NCBI RefSeq assembly: GCF_004792415.1
Contig: NZ_CP038854.1
Span: forward strand, 124,001 to 188,000
Direction of reading: 5' to 3'
DNA: 64,000 nucleotides
Source of the DNA: Pantoea vagans
Lineage (GTDB): Bacteria > Pseudomonadota > Gammaproteobacteria > Enterobacterales > Enterobacteriaceae
Positions within the stretch are counted from its first letter, which is position 1. Each line of letters starts with the position of its first letter. Below, in pieces: positions 8,339 to 17,198 of the stretch. A program made the translations under genes and the position numbers. The notes below the pieces were generated by a model that had not been told where the DNA came from, did no database searches, and saw nothing but the letters and a program-made list of their open reading frames with translations.

Positions 8339-9763
8339 ATGTCAGGCCTTATCCTTGTTTCTCATAATCAATCGCAACGCTCGACGCTTACTGCAGTTTA
8401 TGACGGGATACTCTCCCGGCTGGGCGGCCTCTGGATTAGCTGGAATGGTGAAAGCACGGTTATCTCTCAGGATGCGTCAAGACCCTGCGATGTGCAGCAG
8501 CACGATCGGTATGAGACCGTGACCTTCCCCTATACGCCGGGCGAGCTTAATGAGGGATATCATAATTACATTCATAAAGGGCTCTGGCCTGTTTTCCACC
8601 AGCGTCCGGACATGGCCCGTTTTTCGGCCAATGGCTTTCAGGAATACAAAAACATTAATAAAGCCTATGCGCGGGCCATCTGCGAAAATGCCACACCAGA
8701 CGATGTTATCTGGATTCAGGATTATCACCTGCTGGGCTGTGCCCGCTACATCCGCGAAGAGGGCCTGCCCAATTCAGTCGGCATCTTTCTGCATCAGCCT
8801 TTCCCGGCTGGAAGAATGTTTGAAACCATACCCGAGTGGCGCTGGTTTACAGAGTCACTGCTGTGTTGTGACCTGATTGGTTTTCAGACCGTGCAGGATA
8901 TGAATAACTTCCTCGTCTGGCTGGAGAGCGAATTCCGGCTGGAGCGGCTGGAAGCGCACAGCTTTCGTATTCATGGCCGGATCATCAACGTTGGTGTGTT
9001 CCCGGTCGGGATCGACCTCGACGATGTTGAGTCTCTGCGTGAGAGTAACAGCTGCGCCTTTATGGAAATGCAGTGCCGCGAAAGTCTGCCAGAAAATAGC
9101 GTGCTGAGCGGCGGTCATCTTGATGAGAGTTCAGGACTGCCTTATCGAATCAGCACGCTGGAGGTGCTGCTGCGGAGGCATGATTGTTACCAGAAAAATA
9201 TTACGCTGTTGCAGCTCGCGCCGCCGGCAGCCGGACACGCACATGATGCGTTACAACTCGGTCACGCTCTGGAAGCGCTATGTGGAGAACTTAATGGTGT
9301 GCATGGCACCATGAACTGGTATCCGGTGAACTATCTGACTCACGCTTACAGCCGGGAAGAGCAGGCCGGTATCTATCGTGCCTCACGCGTTGCGCTGGTC
9401 ACGCCGCTCATGGCGGGCATGAGCCTGATGGCCAAAATGTACGTCGCACTGCAGGACCCGAAAAATCCCGGGGTGCTAATCCTGTCGCAGTTTGCCGGTG
9501 CCGCCGGGCAGATGGAAGGTGCCATCATCGTCAATCCTTATGATCCTGATGCAATGGCCAGTGCGGTCCATCGCGCCCTGCAGATGCCTTTACACGAACG
9601 GCGCTGTCTGCATGCCCGTCTGATGAAAGGCCTGCATATGCACAACAGCCATCACTGGGCTGCATCATTTTTGCGGATGCTGAACAACGTGCCTGCTGAC
9701 CCGGAAGCGTTGCCGCCGCAGGCGGCTTTTCCACGACTGAGCAGTAGCCGCGCGAGGTACTGA
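8339..9763 (+). CDS. OtsA-like trehalose-6-phosphate synthase homologue with degenerate donor site
   Basis: A GT20-family protein of 474 residues, the length of OtsA. The start at 8339 has AGGGA upstream; earlier in-frame starts overlap the GNAT gene. Family blocks are clear: GGLWISWNGE, LWPVFHQR, WIQDYHLL, FLHQPFP, GFQTVQDM, QDPKNPGVLILSQFAGAA and IVNPYDPDAMA. However, by position against E. coli OtsA the UDP-glucose/phosphate-binding residues are replaced: Arg9 by Asn (VSHN), Arg262 by His, Lys267 by Ser (SSGLP), Arg300 by Ala (APPAAG), Asp361 by Ala, Asn364 by Ser and Glu369 by Met (MAGMSLMAKM). Residues such as Trp40, Trp85, Asp130 and His154 are kept. No otsB is adjacent. It is likely a pseudoenzyme or an enzyme with a different donor. 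Confidence 0.82.
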   Translation: MSGLILVSHNQSQRSTLTAVYDGILSRLGGLWISWNGESTVISQDASRPCDVQQHDRYETVTFPYTPGELNEGYHNYIHKGLWPVFHQRPDMARFSANGFQEYKNINKAYARAICENATPDDVIWIQDYHLLGCARYIREEGLPNSVGIFLHQPFPAGRMFETIPEWRWFTESLLCCDLIGFQTVQDMNNFLVWLESEFRLERLEAHSFRIHGRIINVGVFPVGIDLDDVESLRESNSCAFMEMQCRESLPENSVLSGGHLDESSGLPYRISTLEVLLRRHDCYQKNITLLQLAPPAAGHAHDALQLGHALEALCGELNGVHGTMNWYPVNYLTHAYSREEQAGIYRASRVALVTPLMAGMSLMAKMYVALQDPKNPGVLILSQFAGAAGQMEGAIIVNPYDPDAMASAVHRALQMPLHERRCLHARLMKGLHMHNSHHWAASFLRMLNNVPADPEALPPQAAFPRLSSSRARY

Positions 9764-9823
9764 TTTTCAGTCAGGATAAAAGTCTTTCAAAAGACGGTGC
9801 TGGAGAAGATAAAGCCTGTCTCA

Positions 9824-10282
9824 TCATTTCCTGATATGACTCCCGGACTGTCGCAACCGTTCGTTAATGGCGATCAGTTCAGGGAGATCTTCTGGCGTTA
9901 ACAGATCAAGAAAATTTCGTCGCACACTTGCAGCGTGCACCGGTCGTGCTTTGTCGAGGAGCAGGCGACCCTCGTCGGTAATGCTTACCGAAATACCTGA
10001 TGGACTGTTACGGTTTCGGTGTAAAAGGCCCCGTGAAGACATACGTGAAAGCTGGTGTGAAAGCCGGGACTTGTCCCACTCAATGTATTCCTGTAGTTCA
10101 CGCTGAAGGAGTCCTGCATGCGGATTTTTGCTGAGCTCCATGAGAATCATGAAATCCGGACCGGACAAGCCGGTGGCTTCACTGATATCCCTGGCGATAC
10201 GCCCCGTGATAATGGCTGCCAGTCGGCGATATCCGCGCCATGCCAGCCACTCTTCGTCTGAAATCTCAGTAGAATTCTTCAT
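9824..10282 (-). CDS. MarR-family transcriptional regulator
   Basis: A 152-residue winged-helix regulator. The segment LSGPDFMILMELSKNPHAGL near residue 38 leads into the recognition helix region EWDKSRLSHQLSRMSSRGLL near residue 68-87, then the wing with SPSGISVSITDEGRLLL. It is divergent from the TetX-like flavoenzyme gene; a palindrome between them is its likely operator. MarR proteins of this arrangement usually repress the neighbour and themselves until a small phenolic or toxic ligand binds. Confidence 0.88.
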   Translation of the reverse strand: MKNSTEISDEEWLAWRGYRRLAAIITGRIARDISEATGLSGPDFMILMELSKNPHAGLLQRELQEYIEWDKSRLSHQLSRMSSRGLLHRNRNSPSGISVSITDEGRLLLDKARPVHAASVRRNFLDLLTPEDLPELIAINERLRQSGSHIRK

Positions 10283-10297
10283 TTAACCTGTCCTGAT

Positions 10298-10311
10298 GTT
10301 GATGTATCAAC
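10298..10311. promoter_or_regulatory. Candidate MarR operator palindrome
   Basis: GTTGAT-GT-ATCAAC, a perfect 6+6 inverted repeat 16 bases before the marR start and 44 bases before the flavoenzyme start. Size and position suit a MarR dimer controlling both divergent genes. Confidence 0.6.
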
Positions 10312-10354
10312 TTTGTGGTTATAGAGTATACGATTTACTGCATTGAGAAAAATC

Positions 10355-11428
10355 ATGCCTGACAACATTTCTATTGCCATTATCGGCGGGGGCCCTGCAG
10401 GACTCACTGCGGCAGTCATACTCGAGCAGAATGGCTTTGACGTCACAGTATTTGAGGAAGCGTCCGCTGACTCTGAGCGGAGTCAGGGTGGATCACTGGA
10501 TTTGCATCCTGATAGTGGTCAGGAAGCACTGCGCAAAGCTGGCTTACTCCAGCAGTTCAGGAAAATTGCAAGGCATGAAGATCAGCAAAGCCGAATGATT
10601 AACCACCGTACCGGAGAAACGGAGGAGGATACACACACGCCGGAAGGTGAAATAGATAAACCTGAGATTGATCGCGGCGAGCTAAAAAATCTTCTTCAGG
10701 GGGCACTATCACCCAAAACCATTCAATGGGGTCATAAACTTCATTATGTGGATTATGGCCTGAAAAAAAATCATGGACTGATGTTCCGAAACGGCAGCCG
10801 CTATGAAGCTGACATTGTTATTGGAGCCGACGGGGCCTGGTCACGGGTCAGAGCTTATCTTACGCCCGAACGCCCACGCTATTCGGGCATAACCTTTTTT
10901 GAGGGGTGGATTAATCAACCCTCACGACGAATCGATAGTATTGCAGGAAAAGGAACCGCTTTCAGTTTTGGCGGCTCTGAGGCTCTGATTACACAACGTA
11001 ATGGAGGCGGACGGATTTGCGGTTACGCGGCCATGAAGCGTGACATTGATGTTATCGATCACAATCTCGCGCGACAGGATATTTCCTCTTATGTACGCAC
11101 AAGTTACCAGGGCTGGGATTCCTCCCTGCAGTCCGTCCTCAGCGCAACCGGTGAGTATGTCAGACGTCCGATTCATAGCCTGCCTGTGGATTTTGGCTGG
11201 GCACCGCGTCCGGGCATCACGCTTATCGGAGATGCGGCTCACCTGATGCCGCCTGTCGGCGTCGGCGTCAATCTGGCAATGCTTGATGCTTCTGATGTGG
11301 CCCTTGCTGTATGCGAAGCGTCGCACCCACTGAATGGTTTACGTCATGCGGAAAACCTCATCATGGAACGCGCACGCGACATTATGCCGGCGGCAATATC
11401 GGGATTTCAGGACTGGTTTAGCGAATAA
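10355..11428 (+). CDS. TetX-like FAD-dependent monooxygenase
   Basis: A class A flavoprotein hydroxylase of 357 residues from the ATG at 10355. The N-terminal dinucleotide-binding motif GGGPAGLT lies at about residues 10-17, followed by the GGSLDLHPDSGQEALRKAGLL block characteristic of Tet(X)-type enzymes, GADGAWSRVR (the DG motif) near 157 and LIGDAAHLMPPVGVGVNLAM (the GD motif) near 290. It should use NADPH and oxygen to hydroxylate a small substrate; Tet(X) itself inactivates tetracyclines, but this homologue is divergent and its substrate is unknown. Divergent from marR, which probably represses it. Confidence 0.82.
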   Translation: MPDNISIAIIGGGPAGLTAAVILEQNGFDVTVFEEASADSERSQGGSLDLHPDSGQEALRKAGLLQQFRKIARHEDQQSRMINHRTGETEEDTHTPEGEIDKPEIDRGELKNLLQGALSPKTIQWGHKLHYVDYGLKKNHGLMFRNGSRYEADIVIGADGAWSRVRAYLTPERPRYSGITFFEGWINQPSRRIDSIAGKGTAFSFGGSEALITQRNGGGRICGYAAMKRDIDVIDHNLARQDISSYVRTSYQGWDSSLQSVLSATGEYVRRPIHSLPVDFGWAPRPGITLIGDAAHLMPPVGVGVNLAMLDASDVALAVCEASHPLNGLRHAENLIMERARDIMPAAISGFQDWFSE

Positions 11429-11524
11429 CAATAAACTGACAGGTCATACAGAGGTGAACTGGCATGCTATGAAAATTATCAAATCAACAACCGCTGAGGC
11501 TTAAGTCAGACATGAAACCAAACC

Positions 11525-12433
11525 TCAAAGCGTCGCCATCATTGACGGAAAATCACTCACCAGTTTATCCACGGCCAGTCTGACTTTCAGTGTGAGATGA
11601 GGCGTACGCGGCCATACCGCATAGACAGGCCAGCTTCCAGCCGACAGGTCTTTTAATATTTCTGTCAGGCTGCCAGTCGCAAGTTCTTCCCGTACAAGCC
11701 AGTAAGGTAGTGAGGCGATACCACCGCCAGCTACAGTAATGTCTCTGACCGCCTGCATATCATCCATTGTGAATCTGGCTGGCGGGATTAAATCTGTTAT
11801 TTCATCCTTTTCATTTTTGATCCGCCACTTAAGAATGCGTCCGGAACGGATGTAAGCCACGGCGGCGTGCTGATTCAATTCATCCGGTGAAATCGGCTGG
11901 CCTGCATCCCGAAGATATTCAGGTGAGGCGCAGAAAACCATGCTATGAGAGCCAAGATACCGTGCGACAAGACTACTGCTGTCAGGCAGAACGCCGATTC
12001 TTACGGCCAGGTCAAATCCCTCATCCTGCAAATCCACTGGCCGATCGCTGAACGATATTTCCAGTTCAAGTCCGGGATGTTGTTTCGCCAGTGTCAAGAG
12101 GATGGGTGACACACACATTTGTCCAAGCAGAACCGGCACAGAAACTCTGAGTTTTCCGCTTACCTGAAGCTTACCGCCTTCCAGAATAGCTTCTGCCCTG
12201 TTGATCTCATCCAGCGCCCGACGGCAGGATTCATAATAGAGCGTGCCCTCAGCAGTCAGGCTCTGGCTGCGGGTTGTGCGGTTGAAAAGCGTAACGCCAA
12301 GCCTTTCTTCAAGTCGGGAAATGGTTTTAGCAACGGCTGAGCGTGTGACGTGCAGTTTTTGAGCTGCCTGCGAAAAACTCACCGACTCCGCGACAGCCAC
12401 AAAAACAGGAATAGTATTCATCTCGCTTTTCAT
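11525..12433 (-). CDS. LysR-family regulator
   Basis: A 302-residue LTTR. The helix-turn-helix is near residues 17-50 (FSQAAQKLHVTRSAVAKTIS, RLEERLGVTLFNRTTRS), and a type 2 periplasmic-binding-like co-inducer domain fills the rest. It is close to the group that regulates a divergent oxidoreductase in many proteobacteria. The dehydrogenase gene starts 103 bases away in the opposite direction, so it is the obvious target. A start at MNTIPVF (12421) is also possible. Confidence 0.88.
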   Translation of the reverse strand: MKSEMNTIPVFVAVAESVSFSQAAQKLHVTRSAVAKTISRLEERLGVTLFNRTTRSQSLTAEGTLYYESCRRALDEINRAEAILEGGKLQVSGKLRVSVPVLLGQMCVSPILLTLAKQHPGLELEISFSDRPVDLQDEGFDLAVRIGVLPDSSSLVARYLGSHSMVFCASPEYLRDAGQPISPDELNQHAAVAYIRSGRILKWRIKNEKDEITDLIPPARFTMDDMQAVRDITVAGGGIASLPYWLVREELATGSLTEILKDLSAGSWPVYAVWPRTPHLTLKVRLAVDKLVSDFPSMMATL

Positions 12434-12536
12434 ATTGTCGCCAATCAGGAATCAATAACCGGAAACACTATCTCCACTGTCAAATAAATAGCAATGCTAA
12501 AATCCTGACTATGAAATATTAACCGCAGGAACCACT

Positions 12537-13562
12537 ATGAATCGCACAATGAAACGCTGGACATTAGACCAGCCTGGTCGTCAGAACCTGAAAATGATTT
12601 CAGCAGAGATCCCTCTGCCAGGGCAGAACGAAGTGCTCGTGCGGGTCAGCGCCGTTTCACTCAACTTCCGGGACAAGGTCATTATTGAAGGTGGAATGGG
12701 TAACGGGATGCCGATGCCTTTTACCCCAGGATCGGACATGGCCGGTGTGGTGGAGGCTGTAGGGCCGGGCACGACCCGCTTCAGTCCCGGAAAACGTGTT
12801 ATCTCCACCTTTTTCCCGGACTGGATAGACGGAAAACTTCCCAACACTGCCAGAAATCCGCGCTACGACACCACAGGCTATGCGTTTCAGGGAGTACTTG
12901 CTGAATACGTGGTCATGAATGAAAGGTGGCTGGTTAAGTCACCGCAGTCGCTTTCTGATACGGAAGCCAGCACGCTGGTCTGTGCAGGCCTGACAGCCTG
13001 GTTTGCACTGGTTGAACGCGGAACGTTGCGGGCTGGCGAAACCGTACTGATTCAGGGAACCGGCGGCGTGGCGCTTTTTGCGTTACAGATTGCAAAAGCG
13101 GTTGGCGCTGAGGTGTTTATCACCTCATCCAGCGATGAGAAGCTGGAAGCTGCGAAGGCGCTCGGTGCCGATTACGGTATTAACCGTAAGAAGGAGGATT
13201 GGGTCGACGCGGTTCATCGTTTGACCGGCGAACGTGGCATCGACCACGTTATAGATACTGTAGGGGGAAGTAACGTTGCCGATTCTGTTCGTGCTGTGGC
13301 TTCTCATGGACGAGTTTCGCTGATCGGCATGATGGATAAAGACGATATCACTGTTTCCGGATCGATGCTGCTGCTTAAGTCACCCACGGTGCAGGGCATT
13401 GGTGTGGGTCACCGCCGTGCGCTTGAAGATCTCGTCAGGGCTGTTGACAGTATTAAACTGAAACCGGTTATCGATAAAAGGTACAGCTTCAGCGAACTTA
13501 CGCAGGCACTGGATCAACTCGACAAGGGTGCGTTTGGAAAAATCGTTATCAATGTGGGCTGA
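12537..13562 (+). CDS. Zinc-independent MDR alcohol dehydrogenase/quinone oxidoreductase-like
   Basis: A 341-residue medium-chain reductase. The GroES-like N-terminal domain has PFTPGSDMAGVVEAVG near residue 62-77; the Rossmann fold has IQGTGGVALFALQIAKAVGAEV near 172-193. The cysteine and histidine ligands of zinc alcohol dehydrogenases are not apparent at the usual place, so it belongs with NAD(P)-dependent quinone reductase/enoyl reductase-like members. Substrate unknown. Divergent from the LysR gene, which likely activates it. Confidence 0.85.
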   Translation: MNRTMKRWTLDQPGRQNLKMISAEIPLPGQNEVLVRVSAVSLNFRDKVIIEGGMGNGMPMPFTPGSDMAGVVEAVGPGTTRFSPGKRVISTFFPDWIDGKLPNTARNPRYDTTGYAFQGVLAEYVVMNERWLVKSPQSLSDTEASTLVCAGLTAWFALVERGTLRAGETVLIQGTGGVALFALQIAKAVGAEVFITSSSDEKLEAAKALGADYGINRKKEDWVDAVHRLTGERGIDHVIDTVGGSNVADSVRAVASHGRVSLIGMMDKDDITVSGSMLLLKSPTVQGIGVGHRRALEDLVRAVDSIKLKPVIDKRYSFSELTQALDQLDKGAFGKIVINVG

Positions 13563-13699
13563 CCTTTATGAATCAGGTTACACACGGCGAGGGGGCGTAA
13601 ACACTGGATTCGCCTGTTAACGATTAACTGGGGGGGGAAGAGAGAAATCGGCTCACGCTGAGCCGTTTCCCGGACTGAATCGTCAACTTTCAGCGTTGA

Positions 13700-14578
13700 C
13701 TATTTATCGACTGCATCGGCCACCAGCTTTGCTGCACTGGCGAGTACGTCTTTACGTGTGGCCGCATCTTTATCGTGCTGTGTAAAGTAAGTGGTGAGGA
13801 TGACAGGTGCGTGATTTTTTGGCCAGATAACGGCGATATCATTTGTAGAACCGTAGTCTCCACTGCCTGTTTTATCTGCCACAATCCAGTCGTCCGGAAG
13901 ACCCGCTTTAATACTGTCAGAACCGGTAGTATTACCCTTCATCCAGTCTGAAAGTTTCGCTCGCTGCTCTTCCTTAAGCGCCGTACCCAGAAACACTTTT
14001 TTAAGGCTTTCAGCCATCGCTGAAGGTGTCGTTGTATCGCGCTCATCGCCGGGGATGGCGGTATTAAGCCCCGGCTCGTTTCTGTCCAGACGAAAATCCT
14101 TATCACCGATTGTCCGGGCGAAGTGCGTGGCCTGCTGCGGACCACCCAGATAGGAAAGGAGTTTATTCATCGCGGCGTTATCGCTGTATTGCAGCGCCGC
14201 TGCACTCAGCTCAGCGACTGACATATATGAGCCAATATGCTTCCGGGTAACAGGGTTATAATTTACCATGTCACTTTTACTAATATGAATTTTCTTATCA
14301 AGCAGATGAGGGTCACGTTCATTTTTCTTTAATATCGCTGCAACCGCCATCACTTTACTTGTGCTGCAGAGTGGAAATCTTTCATTGCCACGCCATGCAT
14401 ATTTCGAACCATCCGATGTGTCAATGACGGCCAGGCCGAGTCTTCCTCCTGATTTACTTTCAAGTATTTCAAGCTGGCTCGTCAGGGTTTGCTGGTTAAA
14501 AGCAGCACAGGCTGACACAGAACAACCTGCTGTTGCGATCAGTAACAGGCTGGTCAGACTTACTTTAAAATTTACCAT
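13700..14578 (-). CDS. Class A beta-lactamase
   Basis: A 292-residue serine beta-lactamase with an N-terminal signal peptide (to about residue 26, ending near CAA). All class A motifs are present in order: S70-x-x-K73 as CSTSK, S130-D-N as YSDN, the omega loop with E166 as EPGLN, and K234-T-G-S as [10 protein letters not shown]. Cys69 and the segment [21 protein letters not shown] and [10 protein letters not shown] are close to CTX-M/Kluyvera-type and related chromosomal enterobacterial enzymes. It acts in the periplasm on penicillins and some cephalosporins; the exact spectrum cannot be read here. Divergent from an AmpR-like regulator. Confidence 0.93.
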   Translation of the reverse strand: MVNFKVSLTSLLLIATAGCSVSACAAFNQQTLTSQLEILESKSGGRLGLAVIDTSDGSKYAWRGNERFPLCSTSKVMAVAAILKKNERDPHLLDKKIHISKSDMVNYNPVTRKHIGSYMSVAELSAAALQYSDNAAMNKLLSYLGGPQQATHFARTIGDKDFRLDRNEPGLNTAIPGDERDTTTPSAMAESLKKVFLGTALKEEQRAKLSDWMKGNTTGSDSIKAGLPDDWIVADKTGSGDYGSTNDIAVIWPKNHAPVILTTYFTQHDKDAATRKDVLASAAKLVADAVDK

Positions 14579-14673
14579 CAGGAATCACCTTGTTCTGAGA
14601 TTAATAACATCATGGTGCCAAACAAAACACGCTGAAAGGCTTCGCTTCGCTTAAGTTATGTGGGCCAAAATAA

Positions 14674-14710
14674 ATCAATTTCACGATGAGAAAAAACGGT
14701 ATAAATTGAT
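14674..14710. promoter_or_regulatory. Candidate AmpR-type operator
   Basis: ATCAATTT, 21 bases, AAATTGAT: an inverted repeat spanning 37 bases between the divergent beta-lactamase and LysR genes. The span is close to the roughly 38-base footprint known for AmpR. Placement is inference. Confidence 0.5.
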
Positions 14711-14739
14711 GTCTGTCATAACTTTTTCTGGGGTCAGCA

Positions 14740-15609
14740 TTGAAAAGTGATATCCCGCTCAATGCTCTGCGCGCATTTGAAGCTTCTGCCCGTCACCTCA
14801 ACTTCACTCGAGCAGGCATGGAGCTCTTCGTTTCTCAGGCTGCTGTCAGCCAGCAGGTCAGGCTGCTCGAAGAAAGATTAGGTGTGACGTTATTTAAAAG
14901 ACTTTCACGCGGCCTTGAGTTAACCGATGAAGCCCGGCTGCTTTTTTCTGAAATTTCAGAACAATTTCATCGTATTGAGAAAGCGTATCGCCAGTTTGAA
15001 GGTGGACATTTCAGGGAGGCACTGACGCTATCCTGTGTGGGTACTTTCGCGCTGGGCTGGCTACTGCCAAAAATTGAAGATTTCCAGCTACAACACCCCG
15101 CTATCGAACTGAGTATTCAGACCAACAATAACGTTGTAAGCATTGCCGGGGAGGGCGTCGATTTCGCTATAAGATATGGTTCTGGCAGTTGGGCATCATC
15201 ACATAACCAGCTTCTGTTTGATGCACCGCTCACGCTATTGTGCCAACCTGAAACAGCGAAAAGGCTGTTAAAGCCCATGGATATCACTGGCGAGACATTA
15301 TTACGATCTTATCGTCATGACGAGTGGGATAACTGGTTTGCAGCAGCAGGCATACCCTCATTCAGAGTTAACGGTCCAGTTTTCGATTCATCACGTCTTA
15401 TTATTGATGCTGTCCTGATCACCGGTGGCATCGCACTGGCACCTGATATTATGTTTGAAACGGAAATAAAACGCGGACTGCTTGTCAGGCCTTTTGATAT
15501 TTATTCAGGCAATGATGGTTACTGGTTAACATGGCAGAAAGCCCGAAAAATGACTCAGTCGATGCAAATATTCCGTGAATGGATTATTCAAAAAATAATG
15601 AAACCGTGA
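14740..15609 (+). CDS. AmpR-like LysR regulator of the beta-lactamase
   Basis: A 289-residue LTTR whose N-terminus (IPLNALRAFEASARHLNFTR, then ELFVSQAAVSQQVRLLEERLGVTLF) is that of the AmpR/GcvA subgroup. The start is TTG with GGGG upstream. It is divergent from the class A beta-lactamase, the classical ampR-bla arrangement in which the regulator senses muropeptides released by beta-lactams. The effector domain sequence RYGSGSW and the C-terminus fit the subgroup. Regulation by muropeptides is inferred from the family only. Confidence 0.85.
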   Translation: MKSDIPLNALRAFEASARHLNFTRAGMELFVSQAAVSQQVRLLEERLGVTLFKRLSRGLELTDEARLLFSEISEQFHRIEKAYRQFEGGHFREALTLSCVGTFALGWLLPKIEDFQLQHPAIELSIQTNNNVVSIAGEGVDFAIRYGSGSWASSHNQLLFDAPLTLLCQPETAKRLLKPMDITGETLLRSYRHDEWDNWFAAAGIPSFRVNGPVFDSSRLIIDAVLITGGIALAPDIMFETEIKRGLLVRPFDIYSGNDGYWLTWQKARKMTQSMQIFREWIIQKIMKP

Positions 15610-15820
15610 TGTTGTTCAGACTGACTCAGTCATCACGCGGCTGGTGTCAGAGAAGAGTCATCACCGTTGTCCGACCGGCGCGTGGTGACACCACTGCGCC
15701 GGGTTAAAACATTTCAGGCAACGCAGGAACGCCATTTTGCTCAGCGTTTTCTGGCGGACATCCCTGTCGCAGATTGCAAAGCAGATGAAAGAATCGCGTG
15801 ATTTAAGACAATTTAAGCGG

Positions 15821-17032
15821 TTACGACTTCACAGAACCGCCTCTGGCACCAGGCCTGAAAGCGTGCTTTTTCGCACGCCAGGCGATGACAAACGCAACAG
15901 CCATAAAGGCCAGAATCGCCCAGGGGAATGATTCAGCACCGGCATTATTGAGCAGCAGCCCGCCAGCGACGCCACCGCTGGCAATGGCCAGATTCCATGC
16001 GGTCGTTACCATCGCCTGAACGACATCGACATGATTGCCCGCCGAGTCGGCGGCAGCGGTCTGCATCTGGGTTGAAGCTCCGCCAAACGACCATCCCCAG
16101 ACGATGACGGCCAGATAGACAACAACCTGTTCCCGCATGCCTGCAGCAAGCACCACAGAGACAACCGCCAGAGCCGCAAGGCTGAGCAGAACCAGATTGC
16201 GCAGATGGCCATCCACCAGCATTCCGGTAATCCAGATGCCGATAAGTGCCGCAATGCCAAAAACCAGCAGAATGAGCCCCACGTTTGCAGCCAGTCCCGA
16301 CAGCTGCAGGAACGGGCCGATAAACGTGTAAAGAATGTTGTGTGCCGTCATCCACAGAAAGATAACCGCCAGAACGGGTGTGACGCCGGGCATCAGGAAA
16401 ACTTTCCACACAGGGAGGCGACGACCAGACTGCTGCCCCGGCAGGTCAGGCACCGCGATCCATATCCAGATAAACAGAATCACGGCCAGGGCTGCCATGA
16501 TCCCAAACGGCACTCTCCATCCCATCAGGCTGCCCAGCCATGCGCCTGCCGGTGTACCCAGTGAAAGAGCAACAGGAATACCCACCATAGCAACAGCCAG
16601 TGCGCGACCCTGTAACACAGCAGGAACGAGGCGGCGCGCATAGCCCGCCAGGATCCCCCATGCCAGTCCGGCTGCCACACCCGCCATAAAACGGGCCGCC
16701 ATCGTCAGCCAGTAACTGGATGACAGGGTGGTAATGGTGTTGAAAATCAGAAAGGTGCCGACGGCAAGCAGCAGCACTTTTTTACGCCGCCACCCACTGG
16801 TCAGCACCGTTAACGGGATCGCTGCAAGCAGAGATCCCAGTGCATAAATACTGACCAACTGGCCCGCCATTACCTGGGTAACCCCCAGGCCTTCTCCGAT
16901 TTGCGGAAGCAGACCTGCCGGTAGCGTCTCTGTCAGGATGGCAATAAAGCCTGTCATGGCAAAGGCCAGCAGGGAAGCCAGAGGCAGACCCCACTGGGTG
17001 ATGGTTTCACTGAATTCTGAAGTGGTGTGCAC
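15821..17032 (-). CDS. MFS transporter, DHA1 drug/sugar efflux type
   Basis: A 403-residue, 12-helix permease. The first helix carries FIAILTETLPAGLLPQIGEG, typical of AraJ/sugar-efflux and related DHA1 exporters, with motif A-like GWRRKKVLLLA near residue 82 and AMVGIPVALSLGTPAGAWLG (motif C-like, antiporter signature) near 150-169. The C-terminal tail is basic. It is divergent from a TetR gene, with repeated operator-like sequences in between, so expression is probably induced by its own substrate. Confidence 0.87.
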   Translation of the reverse strand: MHTTSEFSETITQWGLPLASLLAFAMTGFIAILTETLPAGLLPQIGEGLGVTQVMAGQLVSIYALGSLLAAIPLTVLTSGWRRKKVLLLAVGTFLIFNTITTLSSSYWLTMAARFMAGVAAGLAWGILAGYARRLVPAVLQGRALAVAMVGIPVALSLGTPAGAWLGSLMGWRVPFGIMAALAVILFIWIWIAVPDLPGQQSGRRLPVWKVFLMPGVTPVLAVIFLWMTAHNILYTFIGPFLQLSGLAANVGLILLVFGIAALIGIWITGMLVDGHLRNLVLLSLAALAVVSVVLAAGMREQVVVYLAVIVWGWSFGGASTQMQTAAADSAGNHVDVVQAMVTTAWNLAIASGGVAGGLLLNNAGAESFPWAILAFMAVAFVIAWRAKKHAFRPGARGGSVKS

Positions 17033-17093
17033 GTGAGCCTCTTTTAAATCGTTGATAGCGTGAAAACCCGGATGGCAAAAGATTTTCTTATTA

Positions 17094-17117
17094 ATGTATC
17101 GATTGGTATATATCTGA
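17094..17117. promoter_or_regulatory. Candidate TetR operator, copy 1
   Basis: ATGTATCGATTGGTAT followed by ATATCTGA. An almost identical block occurs 58 bases further on. It lies 62 bases upstream of the MFS start, in the MFS/TetR intergenic region. Confidence 0.6.
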
Positions 17118-17151
17118 AGCTATAGGTCGGTCTGAACCTTGTCAAGTACAT

Positions 17152-17177
17152 ATGTATCGATTAGTATTTATATCTGA
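17152..17177. promoter_or_regulatory. Candidate TetR operator, copy 2
   Basis: ATGTATCGATTAGTAT, then TT, then ATATCTGA: same sequence as copy 1 with one substitution and a two-base insertion. It lies 22 bases before the tetR ATG, fitting autoregulation. Confidence 0.6.
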
Positions 17178-17198
17178 CACGTACAAACAGGAGCGGAC

